The position numbers and the translations under genes were made by a program. Below are positions 15,936-23,438 of a DNA stretch of 64,000 nucleotides, piece after piece. Location: positions 3,079,365-3,143,364 of the forward strand of contig NZ_MWQN01000001.1 of the NCBI RefSeq assembly GCF_002024165.1, in the 5' to 3' direction. The notes beneath the pieces were generated by a model. That model saw only the letters and a list, made by a program, of their open reading frames with translations, did not search any database and was not told the origin of the DNA. The DNA is from Embleya scabrispora. Its GTDB lineage: Bacteria; Actinomycetota; Actinomycetes; Streptomycetales; Streptomycetaceae. Positions within the stretch are counted from its first letter, which is position 1; each line of letters opens with the position of its first letter.

Positions 15936-16080
15936 TCGGCCGCCTACCGGGTTAGCTGACGGGTTCGGGCGGAAGAAGGCGCCCTACGGTGCCGAAGCAC
16001 CGATTCACCCCAAGGGACTGCGAGGGTCCCCGGTTCCGGCTTGCGTCGCGACGACCGTGGTTGCCCACCGTCACCGAAAC
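15936..16080 (-). ncRNA. ydaO-type cyclic-di-AMP riboswitch upstream of the NlpC/P60 gene
   Basis: Read on the - strand, the leader holds blocks I recognise from actinobacterial ydaO riboswitches: GCCGGAACCGGGGAC, GGGGTGAATCGGTG, CCGAACCCGTCAGCTAACCC and GGTAGGCG, followed by the ribosome-binding region. In Streptomyces this riboswitch precedes cell-wall hydrolase genes such as rpfA and NlpC/P60 genes, and c-di-AMP binding lowers expression. The 3' conserved block is at about 15940-15968; the 5' boundary is approximate. Confidence 0.82.
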
Positions 16081-16620
16081 CCGTCACCGAATTCGGCGGA
16101 GGCGATCGTGTCGACCGGGTGGCCGACCTCGAGCCGATCGCCTATCGCAGAACGATAGTCACAGGGGTGTCACGACCCCCACTCCGGGTCTCTGCATTGC
16201 CAAACCTTTACCAAGAGTTCCGTTTCACTCGTCGTCGTATCACAGTAAAAGCACTCGGAATCCCGAAAGTCGATCTTGGACCCATTTGGCAGCGATTGAT
16301 GGCAAGCATCCGGCGCTCGACCTCCACAAACGTGGCCGCGCCCGGGAAAATGGGCCGACCGCGGGGTTACCACCCGCGAGGCTCCGCTGTTTCGACCGGC
16401 TTGCCGGTACTTTTCGAACCGGACATTCGCCGGGACGCCGAACCGAGGCGAATACGCGTCGTCGAACAGGCGTGGGGGCAGACCCCCGAACCCGGTTTCG
16501 AAAATCGCCCCGCGGACGGTCGTCGGCCGCCGGGTCTCGACCTCCGAACGGTCACAACCCCGGCCGGCGACCGCCGCCGAACCGCCACCGGGATGAGCGC
16601 GACCGGCGCCGCGCCGACGA
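16081..16620. other. 540-bp gene-free stretch
   Basis: No convincing gene on either strand. The part near 16150-16290 is less GC-rich (for example TTTACCAAGAG and ATCACAGTAAAAGCA) and probably carries the promoter of the riboswitch-controlled NlpC/P60 transcript. Nothing else was seen. Confidence 0.5.
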
Positions 16621-17082
16621 CTACCCCGGCACCGACCGTCCCGCCGCCACCAGGTCGCCTTCCGCTCCCGTACGCGCGTCGTACTCCGCCCGCGCCTCGG
16701 CGATGCGTTCCTGATGTTCCTCGGTCCAGGTGACCAGCGAGCGGATCGTGGTGTGCAGCGTGGTCCCCATCGGGGTCAGCGCGTAGTCCACCCGAGGCGG
16801 CACGACCGGATAGACCGTGCGCCGGACCAGGCCGTCGCGTTCGAGCTGGCGCAGCGTCACGGTGAGCATGCGCTGGCTGATCCCGTCGATCTCCCGCCGC
16901 AGCTCGGTGAAGCGCAAGGTACGGCTCTCCAGGATCGCGATCACCAGAAGCGACCACTTGTCGGCGACCCGGTCGAGGATCTGCCGGACCTCGCACCCCT
17001 CGCGCACGTCCCATTGGAGGGCGTCGTAGTCCTCCTGGTTACCCGGGCAGGGGGTCGGTTCCTTCGAAGTGCCTTCTTCCAT
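16621..17082 (-). CDS. HxlR-family transcriptional regulator
   Basis: 153 residues. The wHTH matches HxlR (CEVRQILDRVADKWSLLVIA, then RFTELRREIDGISQRMLTVT and LERDGLVRRTVYPVVPPRVD). The conserved N-terminal Cys before the HTH, which can sense electrophiles or redox state in this family, is present (EGCEVR). It is divergent from an MFS exporter and probably represses it. A 12-bp palindrome covers its start codon, and a second inverted repeat lies at 17111-17129. Confidence 0.88.
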   Translation of the reverse strand: MEEGTSKEPTPCPGNQEDYDALQWDVREGCEVRQILDRVADKWSLLVIAILESRTLRFTELRREIDGISQRMLTVTLRQLERDGLVRRTVYPVVPPRVDYALTPMGTTLHTTIRSLVTWTEEHQERIAEARAEYDARTGAEGDLVAAGRSVPG

Positions 17083-17129
17083 GGAAGTCGATGCTGCCGA
17101 AGGATGGGGTCGGTTACAAGAGGGAACCG
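17076..17129. promoter_or_regulatory. candidate HxlR operators
   Basis: A perfect palindrome CTTCCATGGAAG (17076-17087) covers the regulator's ATG. An inverted repeat CGGTT-N9-AACCG lies at 17111-17129 in the divergent promoter region. Their position suggests autoregulation and control of the exporter. Confidence 0.45.
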
Positions 17130-17218
17130 GGTTCGTCCGAAGAACCAACCCCCCGGTGCCCCGACCTCACCGCGATCCCACCGCGATCCCACCCACCCGC
17201 CTCCCGAGGGGCTGCCGC

Positions 17219-18652
17219 ATGTCCACATCCACGTCCGCGCCCGGCAACGCCACCGAATCCGCCCCCGGCAACGCCCCCGCCGTCCGCATGAGCCCCCGCG
17301 CCTGGGGCATGCTGCTCGTCCTCTGCGGCGCGATCTTCCTCGAAGGCATCGACGTCGCGATGCTCAATGTCGCGCTGCCCACCATCCGCGAGGACCTGGG
17401 GATGTCCACCGGAGGCGTGAGCTGGGTGATGAGCGCGTACGTGCTGGCCTACGCCGGCTTCATGCTCCTCGGCGGCCGCACCGCCGATCTGCTCGGCCGG
17501 CGGCGGACGTTCCTCGTCTGGCTGACCGTCTTCCTGGTCTTCTCCGGCCTGGGCGGATTCGCCACCGAGGGCTGGATGCTGATCGTGGCCCGCTTCGTGA
17601 CCGGCGCCTCGGCGGCCTTCATGACGCCCGCCGGGCTGTCCATCATCACCACCGGTTTCCCGGAGGGGCCGCAGCGCAACCGGGCCCTGCTCTTCTACGC
17701 GGGCACCGCCGCGGGCGGCTTCTCGCTCGGCCTGGTGATCGGCGGACTGCTGACCGCGATCGACTGGCGGCTGGTGTTCTTCGTACCGGTCGCGCTCGCC
17801 GCGGTGATCCTGGCGGCGGCGTCGGCGCTGATCCCCCGGGACCGGCGGCCCGAGGCCGGCGGGGGCTTCGACCTCGTCGGCGCGATCAGCGTGACCGGCT
17901 CGATGTTGCTGCTGGTCTACGGCGTGGTCCGGCTCGAACACCCCGCCGACGGCCGGGGTTGGACGATCGCGGTCTTCGCGGGCGGGGTCGCCCTCCTGCT
18001 CGCCTTCGTGGCCGTCGAACGGCGCGCGGCGCATCCGCTGGTACGCCTCGGCATCCTGCGCTCGGGCGCGCTGATCCGGGCGAACCTGGGCGCGCTGTTG
18101 TTCGCGGGCTCGTTCTTCGGCTTCCAGTTCATCGCGGTCTTCTACCTGCAGGAGATCCGCGGCTGGTCGACCCTGGAGACCAGTTTCGCGCTGCTCGCGG
18201 TCGGGGCGGACGCGGTGCTCGCACCGACGCTGACACCGAGGCTGGTGGAGCGCTACGGGAACCTGCGGGTGATCCTCGGCGGGATGGTGACGGCCGCCGT
18301 GGCGTACGCGCTGTTCCTGTCGATCGACGGCGACACCTCCTACGTGGCGATGTTCCCGACGATGCTGCTGCTCGGACTGGCCTTCGCGTTGGCGTACGGC
18401 CCGCTCACCATCGCCGCGACCGACGGCATCGACGAGGACGAGCAGGGCCTGGCCGGCGGACTCCTGTACACCGCCTTCCAGTTCGGCGCGGCGCTGGGCC
18501 TGTCGACGGTCACCGCGGTCCTGGCCGGTGCGGGCGGCTCCGAGCTGGACGGCTTTCGAACCGCGCTGATCGTGCCGCTGGTGGGGGTGGTGCTGGGCGC
18601 CACGGTGACCGCGTTCGGACTGCGCGGGCGGCGGGCGAGGGCGGCGGCCTAG
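17219..18652 (+). CDS. MFS drug exporter (DHA2 type)
   Basis: 477 residues with about 14 hydrophobic segments. The first helix carries LEGIDVAMLNVALPTI, the DHA2 signature region, and motif A is GRTADLLGRRRTF. GAGGGG precedes the ATG by eight bases. It would export small toxic or antibiotic compounds by proton antiport. It is paired divergently with the HxlR regulator and followed by a strong terminator. Substrate unknown. Confidence 0.88.
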   Translation: MSTSTSAPGNATESAPGNAPAVRMSPRAWGMLLVLCGAIFLEGIDVAMLNVALPTIREDLGMSTGGVSWVMSAYVLAYAGFMLLGGRTADLLGRRRTFLVWLTVFLVFSGLGGFATEGWMLIVARFVTGASAAFMTPAGLSIITTGFPEGPQRNRALLFYAGTAAGGFSLGLVIGGLLTAIDWRLVFFVPVALAAVILAAASALIPRDRRPEAGGGFDLVGAISVTGSMLLLVYGVVRLEHPADGRGWTIAVFAGGVALLLAFVAVERRAAHPLVRLGILRSGALIRANLGALLFAGSFFGFQFIAVFYLQEIRGWSTLETSFALLAVGADAVLAPTLTPRLVERYGNLRVILGGMVTAAVAYALFLSIDGDTSYVAMFPTMLLLGLAFALAYGPLTIAATDGIDEDEQGLAGGLLYTAFQFGAALGLSTVTAVLAGAGGSELDGFRTALIVPLVGVVLGATVTAFGLRGRRARAAA

Positions 18653-18668
18653 CCGAGTCGCCATCACC

Positions 18669-18704
18669 GACGAAGCCGCTCGCCCATCGGCGAGCGGCTT
18701 CGTC
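18669..18704. terminator. bidirectional terminator between convergent MFS genes
   Basis: A perfect 16-bp inverted repeat (arm GACGAAGCCGCTCGCC, loop CATC) lies 17 bp past the stop of the + strand exporter and 25 bp past the stop of the - strand exporter. Confidence 0.8.
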
Positions 18705-18728
18705 GCGGTGTCCCGGTCGGATCGGGGT

Positions 18729-20414
18729 TCAGGCCCCGGCCGAGCCCGCCCCCGGACCGGTACCGGCGGCCACCGTCGCGGCGGATGCCTGCGCCGGCAC
18801 CCGGCCCGACGCGGTTCCCGGTCCCGACGCCCGAACCGCCGTACCCCCGTGCGGCTTCGCCCGCCGAACCCCGATCGTCAGCACGGTGATCACGGCGGCC
18901 GCGAACATGCCCACCCCCGCGATCGTCATGCAGACGTGCATCGCGTCCGCGAAGCTGTCGCCGATCGCGCCGAGCGCCTTACCCGTGGGCTCGGGAGCCA
19001 GGCCCAGATGGCCGGCCGCCGACAGGCCCTCGTCCGACACGGCCGCGCGTACGTGTTCGCGGTCGGCGTCGGCCAGTCCGGAGTCGGCCAGGTGACCCGG
19101 CAGGACCGCGGTGATCCGGCTGGTCAGTACCGCGCCCAGGACGGCCGGGCCGAGCGCGCCGCCGAGTTGGCGCAGCGTGTTGTTGCCCGCGCTCGCCATG
19201 CCGGCCAGGTGGTGCGGGACGCTGCTCACCGCGATCGAGGTGATCGGCGTCATGACGAAGGCGAAGCCGATGCCGATCACCATCAACGGGGCGATCAGCG
19301 CGGCGAATCCGGTGTCCGTGTCCAGCGTGTTCAGGGACAGCATGCCGACCCCGGTGAGCACCAGACCGCCGGTCAGCAGCAGCCCCGGGGCGATCCGCCC
19401 GACCAGCCGGCCGACGATCGGGCCGAACACCACGCCGAGACCGTTCACGAGCAGGAAGCGGTAGGCGATGTCGAGGGCGCTCAGGTGCTGGACGTTGCCG
19501 AAGAACAGGCTGAGCGAGAAGACGATCCCGACCAGGCCGAACATGGTCAGCATGATCACCACGCCGGCGCCGCTGAAGGCCCGCGAGGAGAACAGGTCCA
19601 GCGACAACATCGGTGCCGCCGAACGGCGCTCGACCCACACGAACGCCACCAGGCCCAGCACCGCGAGCGCGAACGCGGCCAGGACCGGACCGTGCGTCCA
19701 GCCGCTGGTGCCGCCCTCGATCACGCCGTAGATCAGGCCGGAGATCGCCACGATCGCGGTGAGCTGACCCGGGACGTCGATCGCCCGGCCGTGCGCCGAG
19801 CGCGAGTCCTCCAGGAGCACTACCGCGATGACCGCGCCGATCAGGCAGACCAGCACGGTCGGCGCGAAGATCCAGCGCCAGGAGGCGTGTTCCAGGATCG
19901 TCCCGCTCAGCAGCGGGCCCAGGGACATGCCCAGGCCCAGCGACGCGGCCCACGCGGATATCGCCTTGGCCCGGGTCCGGAAGTCGGGGTAGGCGTGGCT
20001 GATCAGCGCCAGGCTGGACGTGAGCAGGGCCGCGCCGCCCGCGCCGGAGAGGGCCTGGCCCACCCAGACCTGGGCCACGCTGTGTGCGGTCAGGTTGATG
20101 GCGGCGCCGACGGCGAGCAGGGCGAGGCCGGCCAGGAACGCCTTCTTGCGCCCGTACAGGTCGCCGATCAGGCCGAAGGTCAGGATCAGTGCCGCCATGG
20201 GCAGGATGAAGAAGTCGCTGATCCACTGGAGATCGCTCGTGGACGCGTCGAGCCCGCGCTGGATGGTCGGCAGGGACACCGCGACCCCGCCGATGGGCAC
20301 GTACGAGGCGAAGACCCCGAGACAGGCGAGCACCACGGTGAGCGCCGGCCGGGCCACGGCCCGGGTCGGCGGCGGGCTCGTTGCGGACGGGGTGGACTGC
20401 GAGGTCGTGGACAT
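18729..20414 (-). CDS. MFS drug exporter (EmrB/QacA-like, DHA2)
   Basis: 561 residues with 14 predicted membrane segments. An N-terminal VPIGGVAVSLPTIQRGL block and motif A (GLIGDLYGRKKAFLAG) place it in DHA2. The Ala/Gly/Pro-rich C-terminal tail (about 525-561) is disordered. The ATG at 20414 (MSTTSQST) is preceded by GGAAGG, which lies inside a 9-bp hairpin. It is divergent from a MarR regulator across a repeat-rich intergenic region, suggesting substrate-induced efflux. Confidence 0.87.
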   Translation of the reverse strand: MSTTSQSTPSATSPPPTRAVARPALTVVLACLGVFASYVPIGGVAVSLPTIQRGLDASTSDLQWISDFFILPMAALILTFGLIGDLYGRKKAFLAGLALLAVGAAINLTAHSVAQVWVGQALSGAGGAALLTSSLALISHAYPDFRTRAKAISAWAASLGLGMSLGPLLSGTILEHASWRWIFAPTVLVCLIGAVIAVVLLEDSRSAHGRAIDVPGQLTAIVAISGLIYGVIEGGTSGWTHGPVLAAFALAVLGLVAFVWVERRSAAPMLSLDLFSSRAFSGAGVVIMLTMFGLVGIVFSLSLFFGNVQHLSALDIAYRFLLVNGLGVVFGPIVGRLVGRIAPGLLLTGGLVLTGVGMLSLNTLDTDTGFAALIAPLMVIGIGFAFVMTPITSIAVSSVPHHLAGMASAGNNTLRQLGGALGPAVLGAVLTSRITAVLPGHLADSGLADADREHVRAAVSDEGLSAAGHLGLAPEPTGKALGAIGDSFADAMHVCMTIAGVGMFAAAVITVLTIGVRRAKPHGGTAVRASGPGTASGRVPAQASAATVAAGTGPGAGSAGA

Positions 20415-20420
20415 GGTGAG

Positions 20421-20447
20421 ACAGCCTTCCGAGTAATCGAAGGCTGT
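20421..20447. promoter_or_regulatory. hairpin or operator over the exporter's ribosome-binding site
   Basis: Inverted repeat ACAGCCTTC-N9-GAAGGCTGT. On the - strand transcript it contains the GGAAGG sequence upstream of the 20414 ATG, so it could act as a regulatory hairpin or as a protein operator. Confidence 0.5.
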
Positions 20448-20483
20448 CAAGTTATCAGAAGACTGAGAACTTATATGCATACT

Positions 20484-20559
20484 TAAAACATGCATACCCT
20501 CTGCGAACATGCGCGTCGTCTGGGAACATGCACCTCACCTGCGAACGTGTACGTCGACG
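20484..20559. repeat. four 19-bp phased direct repeats in the MarR/MFS intergenic region
   Basis: Units begin at 20484, 20503, 20522 and 20541, exactly 19 bp apart. The shared core is GAACATGC or close variants (AAACATGC, GAACATGC, GAACATGC, GAACGTGT), with weaker agreement to the unit end. A fifth weak core CGAACGTGC lies at 20576. They lie between the divergent MarR and exporter genes, so they are likely operator sites. Confidence 0.6.
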
Positions 20560-20652
20560 TGGCCCTGCCCGGGGACGAACGTGCCCTACGGTGACCGGTG
20601 AGGCACCCACGGGGTGCGGACCCCGGCCGTACGAAGAAGGGAAAGACGTGTG

Positions 20653-21159
20653 ATGCCCGCCCACCGGGAAGTCGCCGCCGCCGCGTGGAGCGAGCAGCTG
20701 CCCCATCTGCTCTGGCGCGCCCAGCAGTCGGTACAGCGACTGCTCAACGAACGCCTGGAAGGCATCGGCGTCTCGATCAACCAACTGGGCCTGGCCGGAC
20801 GGCTCGACGAGAACGGCGCGTTGTCCGCCGCCGACCTCGCCCGCGCGCACCACATCACCCCCCAGAGCGTGACCACCGCGATGCTGGCGCTGGAACGTGT
20901 CGGCTGGATCGTCCGCCGCCCCCACCCGGTACACAAGCGGGTGGTCCTCTTGGAGCTGACCGAACTCGGCAGCGCGGGCGTCGCCGAGGGCCGCCGCGTG
21001 GTCAAGGACGTCGACGGCATGATCAGCCGGACGATCGGCCCCGAGGCGGCCGAGGTGTTCGCGGAGAACCTGCGGATGCTCAGCGCGATCATCGACGGCC
21101 CGGACGTCCCCGCGGGCCGGATGTGGCCGGAACCGCCGCACCGAGGAGGGGCCGGGTGA
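20653..21159 (+). CDS. MarR-family transcriptional regulator
   Basis: 168 residues. The winged helix is visible (about 45-110: LGLAGRLDENGALSAADLAR, then HHITPQSVTTAMLALERVGW and IVRRPHPVHKRVVLLELTEL). MarR proteins repress efflux and self-regulate, releasing DNA on binding phenolic or other ligands. It is divergent from the DHA2 exporter, with repeats between. The ATG at 20653 follows GAAGGG; a GTG one codon upstream is equally possible. Confidence 0.87.
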   Translation: MPAHREVAAAAWSEQLPHLLWRAQQSVQRLLNERLEGIGVSINQLGLAGRLDENGALSAADLARAHHITPQSVTTAMLALERVGWIVRRPHPVHKRVVLLELTELGSAGVAEGRRVVKDVDGMISRTIGPEAAEVFAENLRMLSAIIDGPDVPAGRMWPEPPHRGGAG

Positions 21160-21202
21160 CGCAGGGCCGCCACGTACCACCGCGGCTCACCCGGGGACCC
21201 GC

Positions 21203-22606
21203 CTAGCGTGTCCTCGACTCCTTCGTCGGCGTTTCCTCCGACCCGGTCTCCCCTGCCCCCGTCTCCTCCGCCTCGGGCTCGGGCTCGCGGAATGCGGGGG
21301 CCAGACGGGCGTCGGTGACCACTCGCAGGTACGGCGGGATCGTCGCGGCGGCGGCCACGGCGAAGGCCAGGAACGCCGCCCGGACGCCGAACCCCTGGGC
21401 GAGCACGCCGATCAGGCCCGCGCCGACGGGGATCGCGCCCCATCCGAGCAGACGGGCGGCCCCGCTGTAGCGGCCCATCATGTGCTCGGGGACCAGGTTC
21501 TGCGCGATCAACCGGGCGTTGACCGACCACAGCGTGCCGCCCAACCCGCCGACGAACGCCGCGCCGGCGATCGCCCACATCCCGGTGGTCACCGCCGGCA
21601 CCGCCATCATCACGACCGTCGCGATCAGGTCGGCCAGCATCACCCGCCGGTGGCCCAGCAGCCGGTTCAGCCAACCCACGAGCACCGCCCCGAGCAGCCC
21701 GCCGACGCCGAGCGCGCTCAGTACGACCCCGTACTCCCGGGCGGACATGTGCATCGTGTCGTGCGCGACCAGCGGCATCAGCGCCAGCCACGCGCCCCAA
21801 CTCGCGAACAGCACGGTGAGGATCAGCGTCATCGTGCGCAGGAGGCGATGCCCCCAGAGATAACGCAGCCCCTCGGCGATCTGCGCATTGACCGTGGCGG
21901 GCGCATCGGCCGCATCGGCCGCATCCGGCCCGCCGGACCCACCCTCGCCCTCACCCTCCACCCCCGCCCGCCCAACCGCCCGAAACCGCCCGGTGAGCAG
22001 CAGCAGCAACAGACTCGCGGCAAGGTACGCCACCCACGTCGCCCCCAACGCCAGCCCGGTGCCCGCCGCCAGCAGCAATCCGCCGACGAACGGTCCGGCG
22101 AACTCGTTCGCGGCCGTCTCCGCCCCGGTGATCAGTGCGTTGGCCCGCTCCCGATCGGCCCTCGGGACGATCACCGGGACCAACGCCGCGGTCGAGGTGA
22201 GCGCGATCACCTCGGCCACGCCGAGCACGAGCCCGCCGAGCCCCAGCACGACGATGCCGGCCTCGCCGGCCGGCACGATCGCGAGCAACCCCCCGATCGC
22301 AAGCAGCCGCAACCCGCCGGCCAGCCACAACAATCCGCGCCGGTCGACCCGATCCACCAGCACGCCCACGTGCAACGCGACCAGCAACCACGGCAGCGAC
22401 AGGGCCAGCGACACCAGCGTGACCAGCGCCGGCGAATCGGTGGCTCGGGCGGCCAGTACCGGCAACACGATCTTGGTGATGCCGTCGGCCAGGTTGGTGA
22501 CCACGGTGAAGGCCAACAGGACGGCGGTGTTTCGCGCCCGAGGACCGCCCTCGCGTGGTGCGGCGGATTCGACGACCCGCTCGGTCCGCACATCCCGCAA
22601 GGCCAT
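21203..22606 (-). CDS. MFS transporter (EntS-like, MFS_3)
   Basis: 467 residues with about 12 hydrophobic segments. The block DGITKIVLPVLAARATDSPA with LVDRVDRRGLLW (motif A) and a large central loop rich in Gly, Ala and Glu fit the MFS_3/enterobactin-exporter-like group. The C-terminal 35 residues are acidic and disordered. It is divergent from a CGNR zinc-finger regulator, with shared half sites between them. Substrate unknown; export is likely. Confidence 0.82.
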   Translation of the reverse strand: MALRDVRTERVVESAAPREGGPRARNTAVLLAFTVVTNLADGITKIVLPVLAARATDSPALVTLVSLALSLPWLLVALHVGVLVDRVDRRGLLWLAGGLRLLAIGGLLAIVPAGEAGIVVLGLGGLVLGVAEVIALTSTAALVPVIVPRADRERANALITGAETAANEFAGPFVGGLLLAAGTGLALGATWVAYLAASLLLLLLTGRFRAVGRAGVEGEGEGGSGGPDAADAADAPATVNAQIAEGLRYLWGHRLLRTMTLILTVLFASWGAWLALMPLVAHDTMHMSAREYGVVLSALGVGGLLGAVLVGWLNRLLGHRRVMLADLIATVVMMAVPAVTTGMWAIAGAAFVGGLGGTLWSVNARLIAQNLVPEHMMGRYSGAARLLGWGAIPVGAGLIGVLAQGFGVRAAFLAFAVAAAATIPPYLRVVTDARLAPAFREPEPEAEETGAGETGSEETPTKESRTR

Positions 22607-22630
22607 CGCCCACCCCTAACCACCAAAGCC

Positions 22631-22713
22631 GTTTACTGGTTGACCCGACTCCCGTGGATCCTGGCACCGATCCGCACGGAGCGTCAACCGGTAAAAGCGT
22701 TAGCCGGTTAGTC
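22631..22713. promoter_or_regulatory. repeated operator half sites between MFS and CGNR genes
   Basis: Three related sites: GTTTACTGGTTGAC at 22631-22644, its inverted relative GTCAACCGGTAAAAGC at 22683-22698, and GTTAGCCGGTTAGTC at 22699-22713, all built on ACYGGTT/AACCGGT. They lie in the divergent promoter region and probably bind the CGNR protein. Confidence 0.5.
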
Positions 22714-22762
22714 GCAGTAGAGTGGGACCCGGCGGCCGAATCGACCCAAGACGGAGGCGCCG

Positions 22763-23311
22763 ATGCCCGAGGCACCCGCCACGGCCCTGCTCGTCCAGGC
22801 GTTCGTGAACACGATCGACGTCGAACTCGGCACCGACGACGTGGACACACCCGTCCGCCTCGGCGCATGGCTGGCCGATCAGGGGCTGCTCGATCCCGAC
22901 GTCCCGATCGGCCCCGCCGAGTACGCCGCCGCGCTCGCACTGCGGGCCGGACTGCGCGAACGGCTGGGCGTACCGGTCGGGGATCCGCCCGACCCGGACC
23001 TGCTCCGACGCGCCGACGAGGTGACCCGCGCCCTGCCCCTGGTCGTCGAACTGGGCCACGACGAACACCCCGCCGCCCTCGTACCGAGCCCTGAACTTCC
23101 GCCCTTCCAGCGGGCGTTGGCCGAGCTGACCATCGCCTGGAACACCCTGGTCGGCAGCGGCGAGGCGACCCGCCTCAAACGCTGCCTGGAGCACGGCTGC
23201 CGCTGGGTCTTCTGGGACGTCTCGAAAAACCGCAGCCGCCGCTGGTGCTCGATGCGCGTATGCGGAAACCGCACCAAGGCCCGCCGCTACGCGGCCCGAC
23301 ACGCCGAATAG
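22763..23311 (+). CDS. CGNR zinc-finger (ABATE-domain) regulator
   Basis: 182 residues. The N-terminal ABATE-like domain starts at FVNTIDVELGTDD, and the C-terminal CGNR zinc finger has Cys141, Cys146, Cys162 and Cys167 (CGNR at 167-170), followed by a basic helix TKARRYAARH. The family is thought to bind DNA and sense a ligand with the N-terminal domain. It is divergent from an MFS gene and followed by a terminator hairpin. Length is normal for the family. Confidence 0.9.
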   Translation: MPEAPATALLVQAFVNTIDVELGTDDVDTPVRLGAWLADQGLLDPDVPIGPAEYAAALALRAGLRERLGVPVGDPPDPDLLRRADEVTRALPLVVELGHDEHPAALVPSPELPPFQRALAELTIAWNTLVGSGEATRLKRCLEHGCRWVFWDVSKNRSRRWCSMRVCGNRTKARRYAARHAE

Positions 23312-23333
23312 AACAACCCGCGACACCGAACAC

Positions 23334-23368
23334 AGCGGCGGCGGGACCCATCGGGCCCCGCCGCCGCT
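23334..23368. terminator. bidirectional terminator
   Basis: A 12-bp inverted repeat (AGCGGCGGCGGG and complement) around an 11-nt loop, between the convergent CGNR and DHA2 genes. Confidence 0.65.
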
Positions 23369-23396
23369 CGCCACCCACCCGAAGCCTCAGACCGAG

Positions 23397-23438
23397 GACC
23401 TCACACCAACGACCTCATACCAACGACCTCACGCCGGC
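23397..23438. repeat. three 14-bp tandem repeats
   Basis: GACCTCACACCAAC, GACCTCATACCAAC and a third degenerate unit GACCTCACGCC lie head to tail, running into the last codons of the exporter gene that ends at 23429. Probably slippage-derived; no function is suggested. Confidence 0.6.

Noticed and set aside
16170-16373. 67-codon - strand frame upstream of the riboswitch
   Set aside because: No recognisable domain, weak start, and it overlaps the likely promoter of the NlpC/P60 transcript.
23397-23438. Three 14-bp repeats as a regulatory array
   Set aside because: They lie at the 3' end of a gene and past its stop, with the third unit degenerate; replication slippage is the simplest reading.
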